DNA from: an uncultured Bacillota bacterium
Lineage (GTDB): Bacteria > Bacillota > Clostridia > Christensenellales > Borkfalkiaceae
DNA: 52,817 nucleotides
Assembly (NCBI GenBank): GCA_949287815.1
Contig: CASEHS010000006.1
Location: 1-52,817, forward strand
Reading direction: 5' to 3'
A model generated the notes under the pieces. That model ran no database searches, was not told where the DNA came from, and was given only the letters and a program-made list of their open reading frames with translations. Below, one piece after another: positions 9,898 to 18,624 of the stretch. Position numbers and translations under genes: made by a program. The stretch's first letter is position 1. Each line of letters begins with the position of its first letter.

Positions 9898-10802
9898 TGC
9901 GTAATCGGAATATTTACGAAAATGCGGCAGAATCGGATTTGCGAAAATTTGACCGTCCTTCAAAGATAAAAGACGGAATAGGTCTTGCGATTTCCAAATG
10001 GGTCGTCCGTGTAATTATGATCATCTGGTCTTTGCTGATACTTTATCCGATGTTTTGGTCGATCATTACATCTTTTAAAGATACCGCGCAGTTTATGAGC
10101 AATCCTTGGGCCTTTCCTAAACGCTGGCTTTATACGAATTACGAAACAGCTTGGGTAAAAGCGGATTTCAGTTCCTATTTTATGAACAGTGTTTTGGTCA
10201 CGCTCGGAGCGCTTGTGCTTACTCTTATCATGGTCAGCACTTCATCATATATCATAGCGAAATATAAACATCCTGTGATCAAGTTTGTTGAACGTTTCTA
10301 TGCTCTTTTCATGATGGTGCCGCAAGTATTGCTATTGATCCCGCTCATGTATATGTGCATGAAATACGAAATGACAAATCTTTTTACTTTAATGGTTCTA
10401 TATGCAATACAAGGTGTACCGTTTTATTGTTTTCTTATGGTTCCGTTTGTGAGAGGAATCAACGATTCTCTTTTAGAAGCGGCACAGATGGACGGGGCGA
10501 ACGAATTTTATATTTTTGCAAGATTGATTTTACCTATGTCATTGCCTGCGGTTTTCATGGTCGCATTGCTGAACGTGATCGGGTCATGGAACGAGTATGT
10601 TATGGCGATCACGTTGATCAAAAACAGTTCCGATTTTACTTTGCCTGTCGGGATCAATAATATAACATCGAGTGCAACCTTTTCTTATGGAGTCAAATTT
10701 GCGACTCTGATCATTTCCATGATCCCGATACTGATCATTTATGCAATTTTCCAAAAACCTTTGCAGAACGGACTTTCATCAGCGGACGGGGTAAAGGGAT
10801 AA
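9897..10802 (+). CDS. Sugar ABC transporter permease, second subunit (UgpE/AraQ type)
   Basis: The 301-residue protein has about six membrane helices and the MalG-family coupling loop EAAQMDGANEFYIFAR followed by LILPMSLPA. The C-terminus ends with the QKPLQNGLSSADGVKG pattern usual in this family (fQkyfvkGit.GavKG). It pairs with the preceding permease. No ATPase subunit is encoded in this locus, so a shared ATPase of the MsiK/UgpC kind must be supplied from elsewhere in the genome. Confidence 0.93.
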   Translation: MRNRNIYENAAESDLRKFDRPSKIKDGIGLAISKWVVRVIMIIWSLLILYPMFWSIITSFKDTAQFMSNPWAFPKRWLYTNYETAWVKADFSSYFMNSVLVTLGALVLTLIMVSTSSYIIAKYKHPVIKFVERFYALFMMVPQVLLLIPLMYMCMKYEMTNLFTLMVLYAIQGVPFYCFLMVPFVRGINDSLLEAAQMDGANEFYIFARLILPMSLPAVFMVALLNVIGSWNEYVMAITLIKNSSDFTLPVGINNITSSATFSYGVKFATLIISMIPILIIYAIFQKPLQNGLSSADGVKG

Positions 10803-10845
10803 AATTTTTTCTAAAACGCAAAGCGGCAGGCAGGTGAGAGAAAAA

Positions 10846-13317
10846 ATGAAGAATATAGAGGCAAGAAAATTCATAAATCCCCCTAAAAATTATTCCATGG
10901 CACCGTTCTGGTTCTGGAATGACGGGTTAGACAGCGAAAAACTGCTTTATCAGCTACAAGAAATGTATGATAAAGGGGTATATGAATGCGTGATCCATGC
11001 TCGAAGAGGTTTAGAGGTCGATTATCTTTCCGAAGAATGGTTTGAAAAGATCCGCGAAGTAGCAGGTTATGCGAAAAAACTCGGTATGCGGCTTTGGATC
11101 TACGATGAGAATAATTGGCCGAGCGGATATGCTGACGGAAAGGTGGTTGCGGAAGATCCGGATTACGCAGCAACGTGTTTGTCCGTGGAAAAGATATACC
11201 CGGTGATGTACCAGGATATACAAGTGCGTGAGGTTGAGGGAAAAGAATTGGCGGCGGTCGTAGCCGTCTATAAAAATCAGGACTTTTTCGATATTACCGA
11301 TTATGAAAACCATTGTTGTAAGCCTTGGCATTCGGAATCTCTCAGTTGGGAAGTATTTGTGTTCCGTATGGAAAAATGCGCACATAAGGCAGTGTACAGC
11401 AATTTTCCTTATGTAGACCTTCTCAATCCGAAAGCAACCCAGGCTTTTATCAGACACACTCATGCCGAATATAAAAAGCATTTGCCCGAATATTGGGGAA
11501 ACACCATCTGTGGTTTTTTTACGGATGAGCCGGGGTTTTATCAGAATTATTTCGTGCAGGCAAAAAATATCAATACAGTGATCTGGACGCGTGATTTTCC
11601 CGAGCGTTTCAAAAAGAAATTCGGTTATGATATCGTGCCGTATTTAGGGGCGTTATGGGAAGATATGGAAAATATTTCCGATTGGGTGCGTCGGGATTAT
11701 TATTCGGCGGTGAGTGCATTTTATTGCGAAAGCTATTTTGATAAAATACGCGAATTTCTATCGCAGGACGGACTTTCACTGATCGGACATTTGCACAGAG
11801 AAGAGGGCTTTTATTCTCTCTTGCAGACAGAAGGCGATTTTTTTGATTGCATGAATGCCTTGGATATTCCTGGCATCGATCTTATCGATAAGAGGTTTCC
11901 CCGAATGACCGAGAAACTTGTGAGTTCCGCTATGCGCGCTTTTGGGAAGGAGCGATGTTTCAGCGAATCTTTCGGTACGTTCGGCTGGGGATTTTCCTTG
12001 CAGGATTTAAAACGGTATACGGATTTACAGTTTATCCAGGGCGTTAATATGCTCATCCCGCATGCGTTTTTTTCCAGTATCGAAGGGTTCAGAAAAACGG
12101 AATGTCCTCCGTCATTTTTTATTGAAAACGGGTATTGGAAATATTTCCGTCAATACGCGGATTATGTTTCAAGGCTGAGTTATTTTTGTACGGCAGGAGA
12201 GGCGGAAATTTCCATAGGTATTTATTATCCGCTTATATCTGCAAGAGTTAATTTTATACCGCTTTGTCAGTATGATGCGATTCGCAAAGACGAGACTATT
12301 GTAAAAATGGGCGAACTGTTGCGTCAAAACGGTTATGATTACGATTTTGTACCCGATCAGCTGCTTTTAAACGGGAACAGATTCCGCAAATTCGGATATC
12401 GGATCCTTGTACTGCCGAGGACAGACGTTCTTTCGTTGGCTGTTGCAAAAAAACTGTTGCGCTTTGCTTTGGCCGGCGGAATAATCATTTGTCTGGGTAC
12501 GGAAAACTGCGAGGGCGTCGGAGATGAAAAAATAAAAGTTAAAGCTGTTTTTGAGAAAATCAGAAAGACAGGAAATCTTTTGTTTGCGGAAACAGAAAAA
12601 GAAAGCCTTGCTCTGATACAGGAAAGATTACTTCCCGTACCTCTTTTCGGAGATACTGAAGGCGTATTGACGATGAAGCGCAAGGACAAGGACAGGGAAT
12701 ATTATTTTTTGGTCAATACGCAAAATAAAAAAAGGGAAATTTCTCTTTCTGTTGAGAGCGAAGGCGTGGAGTTTTGGTATCCAGAAACGGGGAAGATACG
12801 TAAAATCTTTGCAGGGACAAAAGGGGAAGAGTATAAAGTTGGTATAAAACTCTCTTCATACGGTTCAGTGATTATTGTAACTTCGAAAAGAGACGATGTA
12901 TCTTTTGAAAAGGAAGAAGACCAAAAGTTGGTTGCCCGGTACAAGTTAACGAAAAACTGGCGGACTTTTTCTCCCGAAGGTCAAGAAAAAAATACAACTC
13001 TCAGTTTTCATGCCGCGGGTTATCACGGATATTCGGGGGAAGTAAAGTTCAGAAAGGTTATTACTTTGAAAGAGAGACCTTTAAGTGCAAATATAGAATT
13101 TGAAAATACGGACGGATATCTCGCTTTATATGTGAACGGAGTTTTTGTGGGCGCAAGACTTTGGTCTCCGTTTGATTTTGAGATAGGTACATATTTAAAG
13201 AAAGGAAAAAATGAAATTATTGCCGTGATAGGGAATATGCTCGAAAATGAAATGGACGGTAAAGATACCGATGCCGGAGTTTTCGGAGAAGTCAATTTAA
13301 AAATTTACGGTTTATAA
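10846..13317 (+). CDS. Cytoplasmic glycoside hydrolase, GH106-like (putative alpha-L-rhamnosidase)
   Basis: The 823-residue protein has no signal peptide or membrane helix. Its N-terminal part carries motifs typical of the GH106-like family: PFWFWND near residue 22, VIHARRGLEVDYLS near 50, and YDENNWPSGYADG near residue 86. FFTDEPGF follows, with E228 a plausible catalytic acid. The C-terminal 130 residues form a jelly-roll domain (VKFRKVITL, YLALYVNGVFVGA). GH106 members release terminal alpha-L-rhamnose. That fits the nearby rhamnose isomerase, kinase and aldolase genes and suggests cleavage of imported rhamnosides inside the cell. A GTG at 10834 is in frame but lies in the AGGTGAG ribosome binding site, so the ATG at 10846 is preferred. 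The family call is good, while the exact specificity is inferred. Confidence 0.75.
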   Translation: MKNIEARKFINPPKNYSMAPFWFWNDGLDSEKLLYQLQEMYDKGVYECVIHARRGLEVDYLSEEWFEKIREVAGYAKKLGMRLWIYDENNWPSGYADGKVVAEDPDYAATCLSVEKIYPVMYQDIQVREVEGKELAAVVAVYKNQDFFDITDYENHCCKPWHSESLSWEVFVFRMEKCAHKAVYSNFPYVDLLNPKATQAFIRHTHAEYKKHLPEYWGNTICGFFTDEPGFYQNYFVQAKNINTVIWTRDFPERFKKKFGYDIVPYLGALWEDMENISDWVRRDYYSAVSAFYCESYFDKIREFLSQDGLSLIGHLHREEGFYSLLQTEGDFFDCMNALDIPGIDLIDKRFPRMTEKLVSSAMRAFGKERCFSESFGTFGWGFSLQDLKRYTDLQFIQGVNMLIPHAFFSSIEGFRKTECPPSFFIENGYWKYFRQYADYVSRLSYFCTAGEAEISIGIYYPLISARVNFIPLCQYDAIRKDETIVKMGELLRQNGYDYDFVPDQLLLNGNRFRKFGYRILVLPRTDVLSLAVAKKLLRFALAGGIIICLGTENCEGVGDEKIKVKAVFEKIRKTGNLLFAETEKESLALIQERLLPVPLFGDTEGVLTMKRKDKDREYYFLVNTQNKKREISLSVESEGVEFWYPETGKIRKIFAGTKGEEYKVGIKLSSYGSVIIVTSKRDDVSFEKEEDQKLVARYKLTKNWRTFSPEGQEKNTTLSFHAAGYHGYSGEVKFRKVITLKERPLSANIEFENTDGYLALYVNGVFVGARLWSPFDFEIGTYLKKGKNEIIAVIGNMLENEMDGKDTDAGVFGEVNLKIYGL

Positions 13318-13325
13318 GTTTTGCA

Positions 13326-13365
13326 ATAAAGCAAGCGGAATAGAATTAAATTCCGCTTGCTTTAT
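13326..13365 (+). terminator. Rho-independent terminator after the glycan-use operon
   Basis: A 16-bp stem (13326-13341 with 13350-13365) has core AAAGCAAGCGGAAT and ends in a T-rich tract (TTTATTTTATTT). It closes the operon that ends with the GH106-like gene. Confidence 0.9.
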
Positions 13366-13421
13366 TTTATTTGCGTGAAATAAAATTTTATAAATTTTTT
13401 AAACGGGCGGAATATGATTGA

Positions 13422-13450
13422 TTGACAGAAAAATAAAATTATTTTAAAAT
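13422..13450 (+). promoter_or_regulatory. Sigma-A promoter of the marR-ABC exporter operon
   Basis: A consensus -35 box TTGACA (13422-13427) is separated by exactly 17 bases from a -10 box TAAAAT (13445-13450). Two palindromes begin four bases after the -10 box, at the expected transcription start. Confidence 0.85.
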
Positions 13451-13453
13451 ATA

Positions 13454-13482
13454 GTTGCGTATGCAACTGTTGCGATCGCAAC
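13454..13482. promoter_or_regulatory. Tandem palindromic operators, probably for the MarR regulator
   Basis: Two nearly identical 14-bp palindromes lie one base apart. GTTGCGTATGCAAC is at 13454-13467 and GTTGCGATCGCAAC at 13469-13482, sharing GTTGC-N4-GCAAC half sites. Their centres are 15 bases apart and they cover the predicted start of transcription, so a bound repressor would block RNA polymerase. Self-regulation by the MarR protein encoded 40 bases downstream is the simplest reading. Confidence 0.75.
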
Positions 13483-13522
13483 GGAAAATTTTAAAACAGA
13501 TCAAGTAAGGAGAAATTTCCGA

Positions 13523-13975
13523 ATGGTTGTTTTTATGAGACAGTTAGGGCAGGTATGGCGTTGTGCAGCGCTGTATCGATCGGCCAGGTATGAAGAAGCT
13601 GGCTTGGATATCGGAGCTTATCAGGATACATATTTAAGGTATGTCTGTTCTCATCCGGGTACCACGCAGGAGCAGATTTCTCAATCCATATATGTGAATA
13701 AGAGCAACGTGGCAAGACAGATCGCGTCTTTGGAAGAAAAGGGATATGTCGTCCGTCAGGTAGATGAACAGGACAGGCGAAATCTCCTTATTTTTCCTAC
13801 TCAGAAGGGCGTGGAGGCGTTTGAAAAGATAAAAGTAGTCCAACGAGAGTGGAATGCCAGACTTTTGGAAGGGCTAAGTGATTCGGAGATTGAAACAGTC
13901 GTAAAGTATGTCGATTTACTTGCAGACAGGGCACGAAATGTGATCGAACAATCGGGGGAGAAAAAGAGTCAATGA
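13523..13975 (+). CDS. MarR-family transcriptional regulator
   Basis: The 150-residue protein has the MarR winged-helix layout. Helix-turn-helix: TTQEQISQSIYVNKSNVARQ (about residues 50-70). Recognition continues into ASLEEKGYVVRQVDEQDRRNLLIF, where the DxRR wing (DEQDRRN) is diagnostic. N- and C-terminal helices form the dimer interface. MarR proteins bind short palindromes as dimers and let go when a small ligand binds; two such palindromes sit at its own promoter. It overlaps the next gene by four bases (ATGA), so it is the first gene of an autoregulated drug-exporter operon. The ligand is not predictable. The start follows AAGGAGA at nine bases; an ATG four codons later is an alternative. 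Confidence 0.93.
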   Translation: MVVFMRQLGQVWRCAALYRSARYEEAGLDIGAYQDTYLRYVCSHPGTTQEQISQSIYVNKSNVARQIASLEEKGYVVRQVDEQDRRNLLIFPTQKGVEAFEKIKVVQREWNARLLEGLSDSEIETVVKYVDLLADRARNVIEQSGEKKSQ

Positions 13976-15690
13976 GCAGGGTCGCGTATTATACGAAAGG
14001 CATGAAGAAAAAAATAACTTTCGGCGTGCTGTTAAAAACGATCGGGTCATTGGCGGAGTTGTTTTTGCCGCTTGTTATGGCATATATGATCGATACTGTG
14101 GCACCGAAATCGGAATCGGCATGGCCGCTTGTATTTTGGGGCGGAATTATGCTTATGTGCGCGGTAGCGGCATGGCTCGGAAATGTGATTGCCAACCGTG
14201 TTGCATCAAAAGTGGCGAGGGATATAACCGAAAAAGTCCGCACGGATCTTTTTTCTAAGACGTTATATCTTTCCTCCCGCCAGACAGACGAAGTGACGGT
14301 ACCGTCGCTTGTTTCCAGGTTGTCCTCGGATACATACAACCTTCATAATATGCTCGGCATGGTTCAGAGAATGGGCATACGCGCGCCGATCCTTATTATC
14401 GGCGGCGTGATTATGACATTCACCGTAGATCCTATTCTTGCGCTTGTTTTGCTTGCGGTTGTGCCTATTCTGACGGTGATAGTGATTATTTTATCCAAAC
14501 GCGGTATCGTCCTTTATACGGCGTTACAGCGCGCATCTGACGTCATGGTGCGGAAAGTCAGGGATGACTATTCAGGAACTCGTGTGATCAAAGCGCTTTC
14601 AAAAACAGAATACGAGGGCAGAAGCTTTCAGAATATAAACGATAATGTCGCCGCCTGCGAAACAAAAGCAGGAATAACGATGGGCATAACTAATCCGCTT
14701 GTGAATATGTTGCTCAATCTCGGTATGACGGCGGTCATTTTAGTCGGAGCATACCGTGTTGCGGCGGGGGCTGCGAAAGTCGGGCAGATCATAGCGTTCA
14801 CTTCTTATTTTACAATCATTCTGAATGCGGTGATAGCTATAAGCCGAATTTTTGTTAATATTTCCAAGGGCAGTGCTTCGGCAAAACGTATCGGTGAAAT
14901 TTTGTCAATGCCTGAGGAAACGTGCAAAGAGGCTTTCTTAGACCGAAACGATGCAGAATTTATTTCTTTTGAAAATGTTTCGTTCGGATATAACGGAGCT
15001 CCTGCATTGCAAAATATATCTTTCGGTATAAACAAAGGTGAAACTTTGGGCGTGCTTGGCGCAACGGGTAGCGGGAAAAGTACGATCGTGTCGCTCTTAA
15101 TGCGTTTTTACGATGCGGATGAGGGAGTTGTTCGCATCGGCGGTAAAGATGTGCGAACTTATGAAAAGGAACAATTACGGGAAAAGTTCGGAGTAGTTTT
15201 TCAGAATGATTTTCTGATGGCGGCAAGCATTCGTGAAAATATTGATTTTGAGCGTGGGCTTAGAGATGACGACATCGACAACGCGATAAGATTTGCAAAG
15301 GCAGACGGTTTTATCAATTCTCTGGAAGAGGGAAAGGAAAGTTTGCTTACAGTGCAGGGTACAAATTTCAGCGGCGGACAGAAACAGCGTATGCTGATTG
15401 CGCGCGCGCTTGCGGCAAAGCCGGAAATTCTGATTTTGGACGACTCATCCAGCGCGTTGGATTATAAGACGGACGCTCAACTCCGCAAGGCACTGCTTGC
15501 AAACTTTAAGGATACGACGGTAATTATGATCGCGCAGAGGATCAGTTCCGTAAGGTTTGCAGACAAAATATTGGTTTTGGATAAAGGGCGAATAGTCGGA
15601 TTCGGAAGTGATGAAGAGTTGATGAAAACTTGCGAAACGTATAAGGAAATTTACCGTTCACAGGTGGAGGAGGGAATAGCAAATGACTGA
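13972..15690 (+). CDS. Heterodimeric ABC exporter, degenerate-site half
   Basis: The 572-residue half transporter has six membrane helices (to about residue 310) and a C-terminal nucleotide-binding domain. Walker A is GATGSGKST near residue 363 and the signature is FSGGQ. Its own ATP site is degenerate: Walker B ends LILDD with Asp491 in place of the catalytic Glu, and the switch His is replaced by Gln522 (IAQR). This is the known design of heterodimeric exporters such as BmrCD, LmrCD and TM287/288, where one of the two sites does not hydrolyse ATP. It overlaps marR by four bases and the partner gene by eight, so the three are co-translated. A multidrug or peptide export role is inferred from the family and the MarR regulator. 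Confidence 0.93.
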   Translation: MSRVAYYTKGMKKKITFGVLLKTIGSLAELFLPLVMAYMIDTVAPKSESAWPLVFWGGIMLMCAVAAWLGNVIANRVASKVARDITEKVRTDLFSKTLYLSSRQTDEVTVPSLVSRLSSDTYNLHNMLGMVQRMGIRAPILIIGGVIMTFTVDPILALVLLAVVPILTVIVIILSKRGIVLYTALQRASDVMVRKVRDDYSGTRVIKALSKTEYEGRSFQNINDNVAACETKAGITMGITNPLVNMLLNLGMTAVILVGAYRVAAGAAKVGQIIAFTSYFTIILNAVIAISRIFVNISKGSASAKRIGEILSMPEETCKEAFLDRNDAEFISFENVSFGYNGAPALQNISFGINKGETLGVLGATGSGKSTIVSLLMRFYDADEGVVRIGGKDVRTYEKEQLREKFGVVFQNDFLMAASIRENIDFERGLRDDDIDNAIRFAKADGFINSLEEGKESLLTVQGTNFSGGQKQRMLIARALAAKPEILILDDSSSALDYKTDAQLRKALLANFKDTTVIMIAQRISSVRFADKILVLDKGRIVGFGSDEELMKTCETYKEIYRSQVEEGIAND

Positions 15691-17455
15691 AAAAAAGATA
15701 TCTCCCGAAGCCACAAAAAAACAGAACAGACGAGCGGCTGCGGCGAGGCTTACAGGGTATTTTCTTAAATACAAATGGAGCGTGATTATTGCGTTTGTCC
15801 TGATGGTAGGCAGTAATCTTTTTGCCTTGATCGGGCCTTGGCTCTCGGGTGAAGCGATCGATGCGATCGCGAAAACGGACGGTATCGATTTTGCTCTTGT
15901 GATCAGGTTGTGTGTCCTTATGGGCTTGTTTTACATAGGGTCATCGGCTTTATCCTATCTTCTGTCGGTATTGATGATCAGATTGAGCAGAAATATCGTA
16001 CGCAGTATGCGGCAGGATCTGTTTGAGAAAATTTTGGTTTTACCCGTCGGATATCTTGATCGCATACAGGCAGGAGATCTTATCAACAGAATATCATACG
16101 ATATCGATACGATCAACGCTTCCTTGTCCAACGATTTATTGCAGGCGGCGACGGGAGTCATTACTGTAATCGGTGCATTTATCGGTATGGTTGCGGCATC
16201 TCCCATTCTTTTAGGCGTATTTGCGATCACCATTCCGCTTTCTGTTCTGATCACGATCAAGCGCAGTAAAACGGTACGTCCTTTGTTTCGTCAGCGCTCG
16301 GCAAAACTTGCACAACTCAACGGTTTTTCGGAAGAGATGCTGACTGGACTTCATACCATACGTGCTTACGGCAGAGAAGAGCAGATGATAGAAAAATTTC
16401 AAGAGAAAAACACCGCTGCCGTGGAGGCATATTATACGGCTGATTATTATGCGAGCATGATCGGACCTTCGGTTAACTTTGTGAACAATCTCGGAACGGT
16501 GCTCATCAGTACCGCAGGATGCCTGCTTTTCCTTGTGGGGAAAATTTCGCCCGGCGGTATAAATTCCTTTTTGCTGTATTCGCGTAAATTTTCGGGACCT
16601 ATCAATGAATTTGCGAATATCATGAGTGAGATACAGTCGGCAATGGCGGCGGCGGAAAGGGTGTTCAGGCTTCTCGACGAAGAGCCTGAAATAAAGGACT
16701 GGGAAAACGCAAAAGACCTTGAAAATCCGCTTGGAGAGGTTGAATTTGATCACGTTCGTTTCGGTTATGATAAAGATGTTGTGGTGATCGGTGATTTGTC
16801 TTTCAACGCACAACCGGGTCAGACGGTCGCAATCGTAGGCCCCACGGGTGCAGGTAAAACGACGATTGTAAATTTATTGATGCGCTTTTATGATCCGCAG
16901 TCAGGAGTTATTCGTTTGGACGGAAAAGACATCCGTGAATATACCCGTAAAAGTCTTCGCGCGGCGTTTACTATGGTTTTGCAGGATACCTGGCTGTTTG
17001 AAGGAACAATTTTTGAAAACATTGCTTACGGACGCGAAGGCGCAACGGAAGAAGATGTGCGTAAGGCGGCACACGCGGCGAACGTAGGCGATTTTATAGA
17101 AAGTCTGCCCGAAGGTTATCAGACGAAAATAACGGACGGGGGATCGGGACTTTCCAAGGGGCAGAAACAACTTTTCACGATCGCGCGGGCGATGCTGTCC
17201 GAGGCTCATCTTCTGATTTTGGATGAGGCGACGAGCAATGTAGATACCCGTACGGAACTTCTGATCAGAGATGCAATGGCTAAATTGATGCAGGGAAAAA
17301 CTTGTTTTGTGATAGCGCACAGGCTTTCCACGATCAGAAATGCTGATCTTATTCTGGTCGTAAAAGACGGCGATATCGCAGAGCGCGGCAGGCATGAAGA
17401 ATTGCTTGAAAAGAACGGTTTTTATTCGGAACTTTACCGCGCGCAGTTTGAGTAA
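15683..17455 (+). CDS. Heterodimeric ABC exporter, catalytic half
   Basis: The 590-residue partner has six membrane helices and a nucleotide-binding domain with Walker A GPTGAGKTT, Walker B LILDEATS (catalytic Glu515) and switch His546 (IAHR). Its signature is LSKGQ instead of LSGGQ (Lys492). That altered signature faces the degenerate Walker site of the first subunit, so the two sequences together build one active and one inactive ATP site. The start overlaps the upstream gene by eight bases and has the GGAGGAGGG ribosome binding site inside that gene. A strong terminator follows the stop. Confidence 0.94.
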   Translation: MTEKKISPEATKKQNRRAAAARLTGYFLKYKWSVIIAFVLMVGSNLFALIGPWLSGEAIDAIAKTDGIDFALVIRLCVLMGLFYIGSSALSYLLSVLMIRLSRNIVRSMRQDLFEKILVLPVGYLDRIQAGDLINRISYDIDTINASLSNDLLQAATGVITVIGAFIGMVAASPILLGVFAITIPLSVLITIKRSKTVRPLFRQRSAKLAQLNGFSEEMLTGLHTIRAYGREEQMIEKFQEKNTAAVEAYYTADYYASMIGPSVNFVNNLGTVLISTAGCLLFLVGKISPGGINSFLLYSRKFSGPINEFANIMSEIQSAMAAAERVFRLLDEEPEIKDWENAKDLENPLGEVEFDHVRFGYDKDVVVIGDLSFNAQPGQTVAIVGPTGAGKTTIVNLLMRFYDPQSGVIRLDGKDIREYTRKSLRAAFTMVLQDTWLFEGTIFENIAYGREGATEEDVRKAAHAANVGDFIESLPEGYQTKITDGGSGLSKGQKQLFTIARAMLSEAHLLILDEATSNVDTRTELLIRDAMAKLMQGKTCFVIAHRLSTIRNADLILVVKDGDIAERGRHEELLEKNGFYSELYRAQFE

Positions 17456-17461
17456 AAAAAG

Positions 17462-17509
17462 AACAGATAAGCCCGTCAGCGCAATTTTGCGCCGACGGGC
17501 TTATCTGTT
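17462..17509. terminator. Shared terminator between the exporter operon and the AraC gene
   Basis: A perfect 16-bp stem (17462-17477 with 17494-17509, core CAGATAAGCCCGTC) holds a smaller GCGC/GCGC stem in its loop. On the minus strand it is followed by a run of seven T, so it terminates the AraC gene well. On the plus strand the tail is weaker, but the stem alone is strong. Confidence 0.9.
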
Positions 17510-17544
17510 GTAAGATAAAAAATTGCTTATTATGTATTTTGTGT

Positions 17545-18507
17545 TTATTTTTTCAGTAGGCGGTATTGCCTTGGCGTCATTTTATATTGATTGCGGAACA
17601 TCTTATGAAAATGGCTTTGATTTTCGTAACCGATCGTACTGATGATTTCTTCTACGCTCAGATTGGTGGAAGACAATAGATTGGTCGCGACCGAAAGCCG
17701 CTGTTTGCATAAAAGTTCGCGAAAAGTTTTTCCGAATAACGCACGGATTTTTCGGGAGAGATAGGGTTCGCAATAACCTGTTTGTTTGGATAGGTCGCAT
17801 AAGGTGGCGTCCGGATAATGTCCTTCTAAGTAAGCTGTGATATCCTGTTTCAATCTTGTGTCGGGCGAAGAAATACGTTCGTTGTTTGCGAGGGTGTTTT
17901 CGTAAGACGCAAGATACGAAAAAAGCAGAGAAACGAGCTGAGTGAGAATTTCATAGTCGTTAGGCCTGTGCTTTACAATGGCATAAATGAGATTATCCAT
18001 GAGATTGCGGATAGGAAAGGTATCTTTGGTTCTGAAATGCAGGTATTCGGCATCGCCTGCATCGTCAAAGTTTCTTTTGAGGAAATCGTACATGATAGGG
18101 TTGTTGCGTACGTTATGCAGAATATATTTCAAAAAAGAGTCGGAGGCAACGAAATTGATTCCGATATCCTGCGCCCCCGTTTTAAGAATGGAATGTCGGA
18201 TGTGTCTGTTTAAAAACAAAATATCACCGCATTGCAGCACGATTTTTTCTTTATTCACAACGTGCGTAATACTTCCTGCATAAACGTACGTAAATTCCAT
18301 AAAATCATGCCCGTGATCGGGAAAATCAATAAAGCGGGTATGCCGTCTCAAATCGAGTTGTCTATCTGCCGGCAAAAGTTTTTTTTCGTTGACAATAAAG
18401 TCCTCCGAAGAAGAGTAATCTGATCGGAGAATGCTCTTTCTGCCTTGCAAGATCTGCTTTTCCTCTTCAGATAGTGCGCTGAGTTTTTCAATGATTTCTT
18501 TATCCAT
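17545..18507 (-). CDS. AraC-family regulator with cupin sensor domain, likely rhamnose regulator
   Basis: The 320-residue protein has an N-terminal cupin-like sensor with the family pattern HDFMEFTYVYAGSITH and GDILFLNRHIRHSI (about residues 70-115). A C-terminal pair of helix-turn-helix motifs occupies residues 220-318. The second carries the AraC signature IISTIGYENQSHFHKMFRNQYKMTPRQYR in residues that match closely. Proteins of this type (RhaS/RhaR-like) sense a sugar and activate sugar genes. Divergent placement from rhaB, 117 bases away, makes L-rhamnose the likely signal. No ribosome binding site precedes the ATG; the promoter predicts a transcript that starts at the ATG itself. Confidence 0.92.
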   Translation of the reverse strand: MDKEIIEKLSALSEEEKQILQGRKSILRSDYSSSEDFIVNEKKLLPADRQLDLRRHTRFIDFPDHGHDFMEFTYVYAGSITHVVNKEKIVLQCGDILFLNRHIRHSILKTGAQDIGINFVASDSFLKYILHNVRNNPIMYDFLKRNFDDAGDAEYLHFRTKDTFPIRNLMDNLIYAIVKHRPNDYEILTQLVSLLFSYLASYENTLANNERISSPDTRLKQDITAYLEGHYPDATLCDLSKQTGYCEPYLSRKIRALFGKTFRELLCKQRLSVATNLLSSTNLSVEEIISTIGYENQSHFHKMFRNQYKMTPRQYRLLKK

Positions 18508-18513
18508 AATATA

Positions 18514-18542
18514 ATAGTATCATAAACAGAATAAAAAGTCAA
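18514..18542 (-). promoter_or_regulatory. Promoter of the AraC gene, implying a leaderless mRNA
   Basis: Reading the minus strand, -35 is TTGACT (18542 to 18537), then 17 bases, then -10 TACTAT (18519 to 18514). Six bases later is the ATG at 18507, exactly where transcription should start. TATGAT overlaps as an alternative -10 but gives poor spacing. Confidence 0.6.
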
Positions 18543-18573
18543 ATTTCGTCAGTATTTTTGTCAAACAGAGTCG

Positions 18574-18602
18574 TTGTTTAATCTTAAAGTCTTTGTTATA
18601 AT
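18574..18602 (+). promoter_or_regulatory. Promoter of the rhaBAD operon
   Basis: The -10 box is a perfect TATAAT (18597-18602). At 17 bases upstream there is only TTGTTT (18574-18579) as a -35 box. A weak -35 box is usual for promoters that need an activator, here probably the divergent AraC protein. Two GTCAAA repeats 22 bases apart (18538 and 18560) lie upstream. Confidence 0.65.
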
Positions 18603-18624
18603 GAAATAAAAAAGGGGTAAACGC

